Shown: positions 17,901 to 26,192 of the stretch, piece by piece
Position numbering within the stretch: the stretch's first letter is position 1
Layout of the letters: each line of letters opens with the position of its first letter
Source: Natribacillus halophilus
Lineage (GTDB): Bacteria > Bacillota > Bacilli > Bacillales > Marinococcaceae
Assembly (NCBI RefSeq): GCF_900100185.1
Contig: NZ_FNEN01000004.1
Span: 160,505-224,504 of the forward strand
DNA length: 64,000 bases
Direction: 5' to 3'
Program-made: the position numbers and the translations under genes
Notes under the pieces: model-generated
Database searches by the model: none
What the model saw: the letters and a program-made list of their open reading frames with translations, nothing else
What the model was told of the DNA's origin: nothing

Positions 17901-18525
17901 CATAGGAGCTATCGATGAATACGAGCGCGTGAATGAACGCTATCAGTTTTTAACGGAGCAGCAGGCAGACTTAACAGAGGGGAGGGATACGCTCATAACG
18001 GTCATCCGGGAAATGGATGAAGAGATGACCCGCAAATTTAATGAAACCTTCGCCTTGATTCGCACGTATTTTCAGGAGACATTTACGGCTATGTTTGGAG
18101 GAGGGGAAGCGGATCTCCTGTTGGAAGACCCCGACGATCTATTGGAGACGGGGATCAACATTTACGCGCGCCCGCCCGGGAAAAAACGGCAATCGTTAAG
18201 TCTGCTTTCGGGCGGAGAAAAATCCCTGACCGCCATCGCCCTCCTGTTTGCGATCCTGCACGTGCGCCCGGTGCCGTTCTGCGTCCTTGATGAAGTCGAA
18301 GCCTCCCTTGATGAGGCAAACGTGGACCGCTTTGCCAATTATTTACGCACCTTTAGCAGCCAAACCCAGTTTATCGTCATCACCCACCGCAAAGGAACGA
18401 TGATCGCCAGCGACATTTTATACGGCGTAACCATGGAAGAATCAGGCGTCTCCCGCCTCGTATCCGTGAAGCTGGAAGATTACGCCTATGATGAAGCCGA
18501 AGGCGTGTTGCAGACAGGCGGATGA
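14932..18525 (+). CDS. smc: Chromosome condensation ATPase SMC
   Basis: Core subunit of the SMC-ScpAB complex that organises and segregates the chromosome. N-terminal Walker A GPNGSGKSN (about residues 30-40), two long coiled coils, a hinge around residues 510-640 (QGVKAVLQAG to NPGGSMTGGS), and the C-terminal signature LSLLSGGEKSLTA with Walker B FCVLDEVEASLD. The start was set at TTG 14932 after GAGGGAG because the product then begins like other SMCs (LHLKRLEVTGFKSFA); a longer frame to 14827 overlaps the convergent gene. Length 1197 aa is normal. ftsY follows, as in Bacillus. Confidence 0.95.
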   Translation: MHLKRLEVTGFKSFAAPLDIDFNEGITSIVGPNGSGKSNVADGIRWVLGEQSAKQLRGAKMEDVIFAGSDSRKRVNIAEVSLILDNEDEYMMSDFSEISLTRRLYRTGESEYFLNRKPCRRKDIVDLLVDSGLGKDAYSMIGQGEVDQILSSKPEDRRTIFEDAAGVLKYKSRKYESEKKLQETLDNLNRVQDILYELEEQLTPLEQQASTAKEYLQHQEEKERLDIGILVHDIEEKHASWQEYKESLADIEKEWQTEKQNLDEEKGALSRQKETLAHLESELDTRQNEWLETSEALQQQEGHRNLMVERGSNAHERLDELDRRIRELQQAWEEKRKQLDEETETLNEKISAEQQNNEQLQAIEQRLNKSKADVEKELEDLKGKYIDALNTQAASKNELRYTKEQQERIQGRLERLLSQNEGEQERLEDQVREEEKAKRECEEIEERLQTENQSYEQAQTHLTAVQEDKNDAEQKLYANYRKGEDARSRLQLLQRMDEEHAGFYQGVKAVLQAGEAQKLAGIHGAVGALIATEQRFEKAVETALGATMQHVIVEQEKDARQAIQFLKMNRQGRATFLPRTVMKPRYIPGAVLDRLRGDEGFCGVAAHVLTVDERFANVIENLLGHVVLAVDLESGNRLANMVQYRNRIVTLDGEVINPGGSMTGGSDKRKGMELLSRQREQEELEEKLKQLDAETEKLEKNVAAVKKKVETADKAVSDHRQTVDDLRTRLAEAKEAHVHLQAESGKMNSELSLYRKEKESLEAEQAQWAEQMRDLEAKVARETEENERLQADIDAKEKEKEEQEESEQALQEEFTQLRIQAAARKEQMDSQRQTVDRLKSDVAAEQKDLQAATKERENLEQRLQEVEGGSDSLDQEIEQLKQRKSELEQQIDALKQQREEQQRAIEKKEHQLSTLENRVAAAEENRYQLQVSYQHLDMELDQRLERLQADYEISYEAARQRPSFEEETVEDARKRLKLVQKSIDELGSVNIGAIDEYERVNERYQFLTEQQADLTEGRDTLITVIREMDEEMTRKFNETFALIRTYFQETFTAMFGGGEADLLLEDPDDLLETGINIYARPPGKKRQSLSLLSGGEKSLTAIALLFAILHVRPVPFCVLDEVEASLDEANVDRFANYLRTFSSQTQFIVITHRKGTMIASDILYGVTMEESGVSRLVSVKLEDYAYDEAEGVLQTGG

Positions 18526-18593
18526 GGAGAGTTCGCCGCTAACCGACCCAAGATCGCCGGTAAAAAAATTTTAAATGGAGGACGCGACACTGC

Positions 18594-19583
18594 ATGAACT
18601 TTTTCAAGAAACTAAAAGAACGCGTGTCATCACAAACCGATACCGTCACTACGAAATTCAAGGATGGCCTGGAGAAAACGCGCCATTCTTTCGCGGAGAA
18701 GATGAACGAGCTGGCGGCGAGATATCGGACAGTGGATGAAGATTTTTTTGAAGAACTGGAAGAACTGCTCATATCTGCCGATGTCGGGGTCCACACCGTC
18801 ATGGAAGTGACCGAAGAGCTCCGTACGGAAGTGAAACGGCAAAATGTCAAGTCACCCCGGGACGTATTGCCGATCATTAGTGAAAAATTAACCGCCAAAC
18901 TCGACTATAGCGGCGAAGATTACACCCTGAATATGAATGACGAAGGCATGACGGTCATTCTGTTTGTCGGAGTCAATGGGGTCGGAAAAACGACGACGAT
19001 CGGCAAGGTCGCCCACCGCTTTAAATCCGAAGGCAAAAACGTCGTCCTGGCGGCAGGAGACACGTTCCGGGCCGGCGCCATTGAACAGCTGGCTGTCTGG
19101 GGCGAAGAGGTTGGCGTGAACGTCATTAAGCAGGAAGCAGGCTCGGATCCCGCGGCCGTCATGTACGATGCCATCCAGTCCGCCCGTTCCAAAAAAGCCG
19201 ACGTCCTGCTTTGCGACACGGCCGGACGCTTGCAAAACAAAGTGAACTTGATGAAAGAGCTGGAAAAGGTGAAACGAGTCATCAGTCGCGAAATACCGTC
19301 GGCCCCCCACGAGGTCCTTCTCGTTCTCGATGCAACGACGGGCCAGAACGCGATGACCCAGGCGAAAACGTTTAAAGAAGCCACAGATGTCTCCGGCATC
19401 GCGCTTGCGAAGCTGGACGGAACAGCGAAAGGGGGCATCGTGCTGGCGATTCGCAATGAACTCGATATTCCGGTGAAATTCGTCGGCCTCGGCGAAGGGC
19501 TTGATGACCTGCAGCCGTTTGATGCCGAACAGTTTACGTATGGGCTGTTCCGGGAACTCGCGGAGGATGACGATCGCGGCTAG
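18594..19583 (+). CDS. ftsY: Signal recognition particle receptor FtsY
   Basis: SRP-type GTPase that docks SRP-bound ribosomes at the membrane. An N domain (about residues 1-115) precedes the G domain with GVNGVGKTTTIGKVA, DTFRAGA, DTAGRLQN and TKLDGTAKGG. Length 329 aa; no long acidic A domain, as usual in Firmicutes. TGGAGG lies upstream. Downstream is a 238-base gap filled mainly by palindromic repeats, then ylxM-ffh. Confidence 0.97.
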   Translation: MNFFKKLKERVSSQTDTVTTKFKDGLEKTRHSFAEKMNELAARYRTVDEDFFEELEELLISADVGVHTVMEVTEELRTEVKRQNVKSPRDVLPIISEKLTAKLDYSGEDYTLNMNDEGMTVILFVGVNGVGKTTTIGKVAHRFKSEGKNVVLAAGDTFRAGAIEQLAVWGEEVGVNVIKQEAGSDPAAVMYDAIQSARSKKADVLLCDTAGRLQNKVNLMKELEKVKRVISREIPSAPHEVLLVLDATTGQNAMTQAKTFKEATDVSGIALAKLDGTAKGGIVLAIRNELDIPVKFVGLGEGLDDLQPFDAEQFTYGLFRELAEDDDRG

Positions 19584-19584
19584 A

Positions 19585-19742
19585 GTTAGGTCATTGGCGA
19601 CTTAACGAGTTATAGTGGAGACCGTTAGGTCGTCAACCAAGGCTCATGAAGACCTAACGCGTCAAGACGGAAGCCGTTAGGTCGTCATCCAGGGCATATG
19701 GCGATCTAACGTGTTATGACGAATGCCATTAGGTCGTCAACG
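19585..19742 (+). repeat. 52-bp-period palindromic tandem repeat (family B)
   Basis: Units begin with GTTAGGTC at 19585, 19624, 19676 and (as ATTAGGTC) 19728. The full units are exactly 52 bases apart; the first is 39, i.e. 13 bases shorter. Each full unit contains an inverted partner: GACCTAAC at 19651-19658 and a degenerate GATCTAAC in the next. Whole units, not just arms, are similar. It starts two bases after the ftsY stop. Confidence 0.85.
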
Positions 19743-19762
19743 TTTCAGCCAAAGATGTGATC

Positions 19763-19798
19763 GGAAACCTTGACATTTCAAGGTTTCCCCTGTATCCT
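19763..19798 (+). promoter_or_regulatory. Probable ylxM-ffh promoter overlapping an inverted repeat
   Basis: A perfect 11-base inverted repeat (19763-19773 with 19778-19788, loop CATT) overlaps TTGACA at 19770-19775. TATCCT at 19793-19798 follows with a 17-base spacer. The palindrome covers the -35 box and spacer and could be an operator or a hairpin of an upstream transcript. Confidence 0.6.
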
Positions 19799-19839
19799 TG
19801 TAAAGGCATTACACTTAACAGATGAACAAGGTGAAGCCA

Positions 19840-20169
19840 TTGCTGGAAAAAACGATGCGAATGAACGCGCTGTTCGATTTTTATCACCCTCTATTAACCG
19901 AGAAACAGCGCAATTATTTACACCTTTACTACTACGATGATTACTCCCTCGGTGAGATTTCCGAGAACTTTAACGTGAGTCGCCAGGCGGTGTATGACAA
20001 CATCCGGCGCAGTGAACAGGTACTCGAAGAATACGAAGCGAAATTGCGGTTGGACGAGCGTTATCGCCAACGCCAACAGCTCTATCAAAAACTTCGGGAA
20101 GAAGCTGACGCGTCAACATCACCTGCTTTTTTTTCCATCATCGACGCATTGGAACGATCTGAAGAATAG
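19840..20169 (+). CDS. ylxM: SRP-associated helix-turn-helix protein YlxM (UPF0122)
   Basis: Small cytoplasmic protein with a sigma-factor-like helix-turn-helix ([22 protein letters not shown], as two adjoining parts around residues 30-52) that modulates SRP GTPases in Gram-positive bacteria. TTG at 19840 was chosen because AAGGTGAAG lies just before it and the product then begins LEKTMRMN like B. subtilis YlxM; ATG at 19822 is possible but lies close to the transcription start and has no ribosome site. About 109 aa. It precedes ffh by 11 bases. Confidence 0.9.
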   Translation: MLEKTMRMNALFDFYHPLLTEKQRNYLHLYYYDDYSLGEISENFNVSRQAVYDNIRRSEQVLEEYEAKLRLDERYRQRQQLYQKLREEADASTSPAFFSIIDALERSEE

Positions 20170-20180
20170 GGGGGGACACA

Positions 20181-21536
20181 ATGGCCTTTGAAGGTTTAGC
20201 TGAACGATTGCAGGCGACGATGTCGAAGATTAAAGGCAAGGGGAAGGTCAGTGAAGCGGATGTCAAGGAGATGGCCCGGGAAGTCCGCCTGGCGCTCCTC
20301 GAAGCCGATGTCAATTTCAAAGTCGTCAAGCAATTTGTCAATCGCATCAGGGAGCGGGCCGTCGGGCAAGAGGTGATGAAAAGTTTAACCCCCGGCCAGC
20401 AAGTCATCAAAGTCGTCAATGAAGAATTGACCGACTTGATGGGAAAAGAAGAAAGCAAACTGGCCCAGGCGGACAAAGCCCCAACGGTCGTCATGATGGT
20501 CGGTCTGCAAGGGTCGGGGAAAACGACGACCGCCGCGAAGCTCGCCAATCACTTACGCAAGGAAAAGAACCGCAATCCCATGCTCGTCGCCGCTGACGTC
20601 TACCGCCCGGCGGCCATCGACCAGTTGAATACGCTCGGGAAGCAATTGGACATGCCTGTTTTTTCCAAAGGCACAGACGCAAACCCGGTAGATATCGTCC
20701 GGGAAGGCGTCGAGCAGGCCAAAGCGGAAAACCATGATTATGTGCTCCTCGATACGGCCGGGCGTCTGCATGTGGATGAAGCGCTCATGGAAGAGCTGCA
20801 GAAAATGAGCGACGCGGTAGAGCCCCATGAGGTCCTTCTCGTCGTCGACGCCATGACCGGTCAGGATGCGGTCAACGTTGCGGAACAGTTCAACGCGCAA
20901 CTCCCCGTCTCCGGCGTCGTCCTTACAAAACTGGACGGAGACACCCGCGGCGGTGCGGCTCTTTCCATTCGCGCGGTCACCGACCAGCCGATCAAGTTCG
21001 CGGGGATGGGCGAGAAAATCGACCAGCTGGAAACGTTTCATCCCGAACGCATGGCCTCGCGTATTCTCGGCATGGGAGACATGCTGTCCCTGATCGAGAA
21101 GGCGCAGACGAACGTGGATGAAGAGCGTGCCAAAGAGCTGGAAAAGAAAATGCGCAATGCCGACCTCACCTTCGATGATTTCCTGGAACAACTGGAACAA
21201 GTGAAAGGCATGGGGTCGCTCGAAGATTTACTCGGGATGCTCCCGGGTGCCAGCAAAATGAAAGGCCTAAAAAACATGCAAATGGATGAAGGCCAGATCG
21301 ACCGCGTCGAGGCGATCGTCCGCTCGATGACTCGGGCAGAAAAGCAGGATCCCAAGCTGATGAACGCGAGCCGCAAGCGCCGCATCGCCAAAGGAAGCGG
21401 CACATCGGTCCAGGATGTAAACAAATTGCTCAAACAATTCGAGGACATGAAAAAAATGATGAAACAAATGTCTTCCGGCGGCGGCAAAAAGAAAGGCAAA
21501 GGCAAAGGCGGCATGCAAATGCCCTTTATGCGTTGA
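20181..21536 (+). CDS. ffh: Signal recognition particle protein Ffh
   Basis: GTPase of SRP that binds signal sequences and 4.5S/scRNA. N and G domains show [36 protein letters not shown] and [14 protein letters not shown]; the C-terminal M domain is methionine-rich and ends in a Gly/Lys tail with KKMMKQM. Length 451 aa. GGGGGG precedes the ATG. Together with ftsY and ylxM it forms the membrane-targeting group of this region. Confidence 0.97.
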   Translation: MAFEGLAERLQATMSKIKGKGKVSEADVKEMAREVRLALLEADVNFKVVKQFVNRIRERAVGQEVMKSLTPGQQVIKVVNEELTDLMGKEESKLAQADKAPTVVMMVGLQGSGKTTTAAKLANHLRKEKNRNPMLVAADVYRPAAIDQLNTLGKQLDMPVFSKGTDANPVDIVREGVEQAKAENHDYVLLDTAGRLHVDEALMEELQKMSDAVEPHEVLLVVDAMTGQDAVNVAEQFNAQLPVSGVVLTKLDGDTRGGAALSIRAVTDQPIKFAGMGEKIDQLETFHPERMASRILGMGDMLSLIEKAQTNVDEERAKELEKKMRNADLTFDDFLEQLEQVKGMGSLEDLLGMLPGASKMKGLKNMQMDEGQIDRVEAIVRSMTRAEKQDPKLMNASRKRRIAKGSGTSVQDVNKLLKQFEDMKKMMKQMSSGGGKKKGKGKGGMQMPFMR

Positions 21537-21558
21537 GAAGGATGGAAAGGAAAAACCC

Positions 21559-21587
21559 TTTACAAGCCAGGGAAACTTATTTATAAT
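21559..21587 (+). promoter_or_regulatory. Probable sigma-A promoter of rpsP operon
   Basis: TTTACA (21559-21564) and TATAAT (21582-21587) with a 17-base spacer, 47 bases before the rpsP start. Confidence 0.7.
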
Positions 21588-21633
21588 ATGCAAATGTGAA
21601 TATGTGACTACTAGAAAAATGGAGGAATATACA

Positions 21634-21906
21634 ATGGCTACAAAAATTCGTTTAAAAAGAATGGGCTCGAAGAAACGGCCGTTTTACCGCGTCGTCGTCG
21701 CGGAATCCAGTGCGCCAAGGGACGGTCGTTTCATTGAAGAAATCGGCACGTACAATCCGCTTACCCAACCCTCGGATTTCAAAGTGGATGAAGAACGGGC
21801 GCTTACATGGATGCTCGAAGGGGCGCAACCATCAGACACCGTGCGCAATCTCTTTTCCAAGCAAGGCCTGATGGAAAAAGTTCATCACGCCAAAAACGGC
21901 AAGTAG
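21634..21906 (+). CDS. rpsP: 30S ribosomal protein S16
   Basis: Small-subunit protein of 90 aa with the family N-terminus [20 protein letters not shown]. The ATG at 21634 follows TGGAGG; the frame upstream is leader. First gene of rpsP-khpA-ylqD-rimM-trmD. Confidence 0.97.
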   Translation: MATKIRLKRMGSKKRPFYRVVVAESSAPRDGRFIEEIGTYNPLTQPSDFKVDEERALTWMLEGAQPSDTVRNLFSKQGLMEKVHHAKNGK

Positions 21907-21914
21907 GCCGTTTT

Positions 21915-22145
21915 ATGCTAAAAGAACTCGTCTTAACGATTGCCCGTGCACTTGTGGACTACCCTGATGACGTGGATGTGAAAGAAGAGGAAATCGATGG
22001 AATCATCGTCCTTACCCTGTACGTACACGAGGAAGATATCGGGAAAGTCATCGGCAAGAAAGGGAGGGTCGCGAGCGCGATCCGGAATGTGCTAACAGCT
22101 GCGAGCCGAAACCAGGGCAAAGTCCGACTCAATATTGCTGATTAG
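21915..22145 (+). CDS. khpA: KH-domain RNA-binding protein KhpA (YlqC)
   Basis: A 76 aa single KH domain protein with the GKVIGKKGRVASAIR form of the GxxG loop. In other Firmicutes KhpA pairs with KhpB/Jag and affects cell elongation and RNA stability. It starts eight bases after rpsP; the longer frame starting inside rpsP is not supported. Confidence 0.93.
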   Translation: MLKELVLTIARALVDYPDDVDVKEEEIDGIIVLTLYVHEEDIGKVIGKKGRVASAIRNVLTAASRNQGKVRLNIAD

Positions 22146-22201
22146 ACGGGGGAGGCTCTGCCTTCCTTTTTTCACTCCCTGAATCCAAACGAGGTGAAGC
22201 A

Positions 22202-22627
22202 ATGAGAATTGAAAAAAATGTACTCGTTCGCCACGTCCTTACCGAAGATTACCGCGAGAAACTATTAAAAAAAATCGCTTCCGAGAAAGAGCGCCTGAAT
22301 ACCGAAAACGAACAATTGCAGTTCCAGTATCAAAAGCAGTTAAAAGAATCGAATTCCCGCAATAAATCGGCGATTGAATCAAGATTTACGTCCGAACTGA
22401 ACAAGCGCAGGCAACGGATTGAAAGCTTGAACTTTAGGGAAAGCAAAGTCAAAACCTTGCCGACAGGTTCACTTGTCACCGGTGAAACCGTGAAAAGGTT
22501 CACGGATGTCCAGGTCGGAGACCGCTGGGCCACACACCGGCTGGAAGATGAGATTATTATCGAGGATGATATCGTCCGCGAGATTCGTTCCAAAGGAGAA
22601 GACGGGGATGACAGCGTCCAACACTGA
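22202..22627 (+). CDS. ylqD: YlqD family protein
   Basis: 141 aa protein with a central predicted coiled coil rich in Lys, Glu and Gln (about residues 15-75) followed by a small beta-rich part (SLVTGETVKRFTDVQVGDRW). This is the YlqD family found between khpA and rimM in Bacillus; no biochemical function is established. Its end overlaps the rimM start by 20 bases. Confidence 0.88.
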   Translation: MRIEKNVLVRHVLTEDYREKLLKKIASEKERLNTENEQLQFQYQKQLKESNSRNKSAIESRFTSELNKRRQRIESLNFRESKVKTLPTGSLVTGETVKRFTDVQVGDRWATHRLEDEIIIEDDIVREIRSKGEDGDDSVQH

Positions 22628-23135
22628 TTATTTTCACGTTGGGAAAATTGTAAATACACACGGCGTGAACGGGGAAGTACGCGTCATTGCTACAACAGAC
22701 TTTCCCGAGGATCGTTTTGCCGTCTGCTCCGAACTGCGATTCGTAGCAGAAAATGGGGACACGGTTATGCTCGAAATTCAGGCTAAACGCGAACATAAAC
22801 AATTTTATCTGCTTCTTTTTACAGGCTATGAAACACAAGCGGACGCGGAGACGTTAAAAGGCGGAGATCTGGAAGTCCATGAATCACGGCGTGAACCCTT
22901 GCCGGAAGATGAATTTTACTATAATGAAATCATCGGAGCGGACGTTTACGCGGATGACGGTGATCATCTTGGCACGGTGCGCGAAATTCTATCTCCCGGC
23001 GCCAATGACGTCTGGGTGGTCGAGCGAGCCGGGAAGGACTTGCTGCTCCCGTACACGTCAGAGGTGGTGCAAGCGATAGACATCGAAAATCGGCGTGTAA
23101 CGGTGCACTTGTTGGAAGGGCTGTTGGAGGAATGA
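22608..23135 (+). CDS. rimM: 16S rRNA processing protein RimM
   Basis: Assembly factor for the 30S head, binding S19. The N-terminal RimM domain ([19 protein letters not shown]) is followed by a PRC-barrel (about residues 95-170, with [13 protein letters not shown]). The ATG at 22608 after AAGGAGA gives 175 aa, normal length. The stop overlaps the trmD start (ATGA). Confidence 0.95.
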   Translation: MTASNTDYFHVGKIVNTHGVNGEVRVIATTDFPEDRFAVCSELRFVAENGDTVMLEIQAKREHKQFYLLLFTGYETQADAETLKGGDLEVHESRREPLPEDEFYYNEIIGADVYADDGDHLGTVREILSPGANDVWVVERAGKDLLLPYTSEVVQAIDIENRRVTVHLLEGLLEE

Positions 23136-23848
23136 AGCTTCATTTTCTCACCCTTTTTCCGGAGATGTTTCAGGGGATCACGGCATCCTCGATCTGGAAG
23201 CAGGCGAGCGATAAAGGCGCTGCCGAGTACGAGGTTACTGATTTTCGCGCGTATTCGGATAACAAGCACAACAAGGTGGATGATTACCCTTACGGCGGCG
23301 GTGCGGGGATGGTGCTGCGCGCCCAGCCGTTGGTCGATGCCATCGATGATGTGGCGAGCAGTGGGCGCGTCATTATGCTCACTCCGCAAGGGGCTCCGTT
23401 TTCCCAACAAAAGGCAGAAGCCCTGGCAAAAGAGGAGCAGTTGATTTTTATCTGTGGGCATTATGAAGGCTATGACGAACGCATCCGTTCGGTCGTGAAC
23501 GAAGAAATATCCATCGGTGATTATGTCCTCACGGGAGGGGAATTGCCGGCCATGGTCGTAGCCGACAGTGTCATTCGTCTACTGCCGGGTGTGCTGGGTA
23601 ATGAGACATCAGCGCACGAAGAATCATTCACGACAGGCCTGTTGGAGCACCCCCACTATACACGGCCCGCCGATTTTCGGGGCATGGAAGTCCCGGAGGT
23701 ATTGTTATCCGGCAACCATGCCCATATTGAAGAGTGGAGGAAGAAGGAGACATTGCGGCGGACATGGGAGCGGCGTCCCGACTTGCTTGCAGGGCGCGAG
23801 CTGGATGCGGAAGAAACAAGGTGGCTCCGGGAATTTGAAGAGCAATGA
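23132..23848 (+). CDS. trmD: tRNA (guanine-N1-)-methyltransferase TrmD
   Basis: SPOUT-class enzyme that methylates G37 of tRNAs to prevent frameshifting. The knot motifs [23 protein letters not shown] and [14 protein letters not shown] are intact, with SAM-binding loops at the expected places. Length 238 aa. Translationally coupled to rimM. Confidence 0.97.
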   Translation: MKLHFLTLFPEMFQGITASSIWKQASDKGAAEYEVTDFRAYSDNKHNKVDDYPYGGGAGMVLRAQPLVDAIDDVASSGRVIMLTPQGAPFSQQKAEALAKEEQLIFICGHYEGYDERIRSVVNEEISIGDYVLTGGELPAMVVADSVIRLLPGVLGNETSAHEESFTTGLLEHPHYTRPADFRGMEVPEVLLSGNHAHIEEWRKKETLRRTWERRPDLLAGRELDAEETRWLREFEEQ

Positions 23849-23881
23849 TGGCGTAGGATCGATAGTAGTGTTTTAATCGGA

Positions 23882-23930
23882 GGCGTTGGAGCGTGAAACG
23901 GACAACGTGTCCTGAAAAAGTATTCCAACC
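23882..23930 (+). repeat. Single copy of the 52-bp repeat family A
   Basis: GTTGGAGCGTGAA at the start and AAAAAGTATTCCAACC at the end match the array at 63275-63436 without gaps over 48 bases, about two thirds identical. The outer arms GTTGGA and TCCAAC are inverted. It lies between trmD and the rplS promoter. Confidence 0.75.
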
Positions 23931-23974
23931 GCAGCTGCTGGCAATGACTCCCGAACGATTCGTGAAATCATTTC

Positions 23975-24003
23975 TTGCTGAACGGCGTTCCCTATGCTAT
24001 GAT
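23975..24003 (+). promoter_or_regulatory. Probable sigma-A promoter of rplS
   Basis: TTGCTG (23975-23980), 17-base spacer, TATGAT (23998-24003), 93 bases upstream of rplS. Confidence 0.65.
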
Positions 24004-24009
24004 TTATCT

Positions 24010-24095
24010 TGGCAACACGCTTTTGAATCCGATGTTCCGCTTCGGAAGGAGAAAAACCCCGTAAGAGCATCCGAGAAGAAAGGAGGAAAACTAAA
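24010..24095 (+). promoter_or_regulatory. Probable L19 ribosomal protein leader
   Basis: The 85-base 5' leader of rplS contains the hairpin TTCCGCTTCGGAA (24035-24047) inside a possible outer pairing of GATG (24031-24034) with CATC near 24068, just before the AAAGGAGG site. The position and the GATGTTCCGC segment resemble the L19 leader described in Firmicutes. Structure was judged by eye only. Confidence 0.45.
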
Positions 24096-24440
24096 ATGAG
24101 CCATTTGATACAGGAAGTGAATAAATCACAACTAAAAGATGACGTTCCTAACTTTCGTCCGGGAGATACGGTAGCCGTACACGTGAAAGTTGTGGAAGGT
24201 TCACGCCAGCGTGTTCAGGTGTTTCAGGGCGTTGTTTTAAAACGCCGCGGAAGTTCCGTGAGCGAAACGTTCACCGTACGTAAAGCCACTTCCGGCATTG
24301 GCATTGAACGGACATTCCCTGTCCACTCCCCTATCATTGACAAAATCGAAGTGAAGCGTCGCGGCCGCGTTCGTCAATCGAGACTATATTACTTGCGGAA
24401 ACTGCAAGGAAAAGCCGCGAAAGTCAAGGAACTTCGTTAA
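24096..24440 (+). CDS. rplS: 50S ribosomal protein L19
   Basis: Large-subunit protein at the 30S-50S interface, 114 aa. Conserved blocks [38 protein letters not shown] and the basic C-terminus are present. It has its own promoter and leader and ends in a strong terminator. Confidence 0.97.
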   Translation: MSHLIQEVNKSQLKDDVPNFRPGDTVAVHVKVVEGSRQRVQVFQGVVLKRRGSSVSETFTVRKATSGIGIERTFPVHSPIIDKIEVKRRGRVRQSRLYYLRKLQGKAAKVKELR

Positions 24441-24450
24441 TGATCGCAAG

Positions 24451-24479
24451 AAGAGCTTGGGCGGCCCAGGCTCTTTTTT
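24451..24479 (+). terminator. Terminator after rplS
   Basis: AAGAGCTTGGGC pairs with GCCCAGGCTCTT (one G-T pair) and continues into TTTTTT. Confidence 0.88.
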
Positions 24480-24513
24480 ATTTAGCTGATAAAACTTTAG
24501 GGAGGTGACACAC

Positions 24514-25359
24514 ATGACGATCCAATGGTATCCGGGTCATATGGCCAAAGCGACGCGCGAGCTCCAGGAATGGATCAAGCGCGTGGATGTGGTCGTTGAA
24601 CTGGCCGATGCCCGTATTCCCCAGGCATCGCGTAATCCGGTCCTCAATGATGTCCTGTCCGATCGCCCCAAAGTGCTCGCCATGGTCAAAACAGACATGG
24701 CCGATGAAACTGTCACAAAACAATGGCAACAACATTTTGAACAAAACGGGGAAAACGTCGTCCTCATGAACGCGAAGCATAACAAAGGGTCAGGCAAACT
24801 CATTCAGGAAGTGAAAAGACTGGCGCAACCGAAAATGCAAGCCCTGCAAAAAAAAGGGATAAAAAAACGCGCGGTGCGCGCTATGATCGTGGGCGTGCCA
24901 AACGTGGGCAAATCGACCGTCATCAATCGCCTCGTCGGTAAAAATCAAGCCAAGACAGGAGACAGGCCCGCGATGACACGCGGCAATCATTGGCTGAAAG
25001 TGAGCAACGAAATGGAACTCCTCGACACGCCCGGAATCTTGTGGCCGAAATTCGAAGACCAGGAGGTTGGCTATAAACTTGCGATCACGGGCGCGATTAA
25101 AGATGAACGCCTCGACTTTCAGGACGTCGTTCTTTATTTAATTCAACAGCTGCAAAAGTGGTATCCGCAAGCACTGGAGGAGCGCTACAACTTGTCCGAA
25201 CTGCCAAGCGAAGGGGTGGACATCTTTGAAACGATCGGGCGCAAGCGGGGCTGCCTCATCGCCGGCGGCGATGTCGATTTTGACCAGGCGGCGGAAGTGA
25301 TCCTTCGTGATTTCCGCTCCGAAAAACTGGGTCCCATTTCACTAGAGAAACCTGAATAA
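24514..25359 (+). CDS. rbgA: Ribosome biogenesis GTPase RbgA (YlqF)
   Basis: Circularly permuted GTPase required for late 50S assembly. G4 is first (VKTDMAD), then G1 GVPNVGKSTVIN and G3 DTPGILWPKF, with an N-terminal MTIQWYPGHMAKA that is diagnostic. The ATG at 24514 was preferred to GTG 24505 because GGAGG overlaps the GTG and the family starts with MTIQW. Length 281 aa. Confidence 0.96.
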   Translation: MTIQWYPGHMAKATRELQEWIKRVDVVVELADARIPQASRNPVLNDVLSDRPKVLAMVKTDMADETVTKQWQQHFEQNGENVVLMNAKHNKGSGKLIQEVKRLAQPKMQALQKKGIKKRAVRAMIVGVPNVGKSTVINRLVGKNQAKTGDRPAMTRGNHWLKVSNEMELLDTPGILWPKFEDQEVGYKLAITGAIKDERLDFQDVVLYLIQQLQKWYPQALEERYNLSELPSEGVDIFETIGRKRGCLIAGGDVDFDQAAEVILRDFRSEKLGPISLEKPE

Positions 25360-25379
25360 AAGAAAGAGGTGAATGCCGC

Positions 25380-26147
25380 TTGGCGAAAAAATTATCCATC
25401 AGGCAAATCAAGGAGCGTCTATTCGCGGAAACTGCGCCAGCGGAAACTTGGCTGGAAGAACTGCGCGTGGATGAGCGAAAAGGGGTTCAGGAATTGCTCG
25501 TTCGTTACGAACGCATTCGTGAACGGGAAGCCCAGCAGCTGCAACAGTTTAGAGACATGCGCGTGTACGAAAGTGGGTTCAGTTTTCCGGGCGCCCAACT
25601 GGCGGGCGTTGATGAAGTGGGGAGAGGACCGCTAGCCGGGCCGGTGACGGCAGCAGCGGTTATTTTGCCTGTCGCATTTGAATTGCCGGGACTAACGGAT
25701 TCGAAAATGTTAAAAGCCGAGCAGCGGGAACTTTTTTATAATGAAATCGTTACTGCCGGTGATGTTGGCATCGGGATGGCTTCGCCTGAGGAAATCGATG
25801 AGATCAACATTTATCAAGCTTCCCGTAAGGCGATGGTGCGCGCTGTAAAAGATTTAGTGCATCCACCTGACCACCTTCTGATCGACGCCATGGACTTACC
25901 GCTTGATGTTCCGCAAACGCCGCTAATCAAAGGGGATGCCAAAAGCGTGAGCATTGCCGCTGCCTCCGTCGTCGCGAAAGTGACCCGGGATACATATATG
26001 AAAACATTACATGACCAATACCCCGCTTATCGGTTTGACCGCAACGCCGGTTACGGAACGAAAGAACATCTGGAAGCCCTCGATAGCCTTGGGCCATGTC
26101 CCGTACACCGTCGCTCGTTCCAGCCGGTCTCGGCAAGAGAAGCGTAA
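25380..26147 (+). CDS. rnhB: Ribonuclease HII
   Basis: Endonuclease that removes ribonucleotides and RNA primers from DNA:RNA hybrids. GVDEVGRGPLAGPV carries two catalytic acidic residues; the third is in LLIDAMDLPL, and SIAAASVVAKVTRD and YGTKEHLEAL complete the family pattern. TTG start at 25380 after AAAGAGGTG. Length 255 aa, with an N-terminal extension of about 70 residues as in B. subtilis. Confidence 0.95.
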   Translation: MAKKLSIRQIKERLFAETAPAETWLEELRVDERKGVQELLVRYERIREREAQQLQQFRDMRVYESGFSFPGAQLAGVDEVGRGPLAGPVTAAAVILPVAFELPGLTDSKMLKAEQRELFYNEIVTAGDVGIGMASPEEIDEINIYQASRKAMVRAVKDLVHPPDHLLIDAMDLPLDVPQTPLIKGDAKSVSIAAASVVAKVTRDTYMKTLHDQYPAYRFDRNAGYGTKEHLEALDSLGPCPVHRRSFQPVSAREA

Positions 26148-26192
26148 AATCCCTGAATCCGTACACACTAAAACCAAAAGGAGGTTTTATGT

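Noticed and set aside
19585..19742. CRISPR array
   Set aside because: The whole 52-base unit is similar, with no constant repeat and variable spacer, and no cas genes are near. The same applies to 63275-63436.
23893..24099. A 68-codon frame between trmD and rplS
   Set aside because: It spans the repeat, the rplS promoter and the leader, and the product resembles nothing known.
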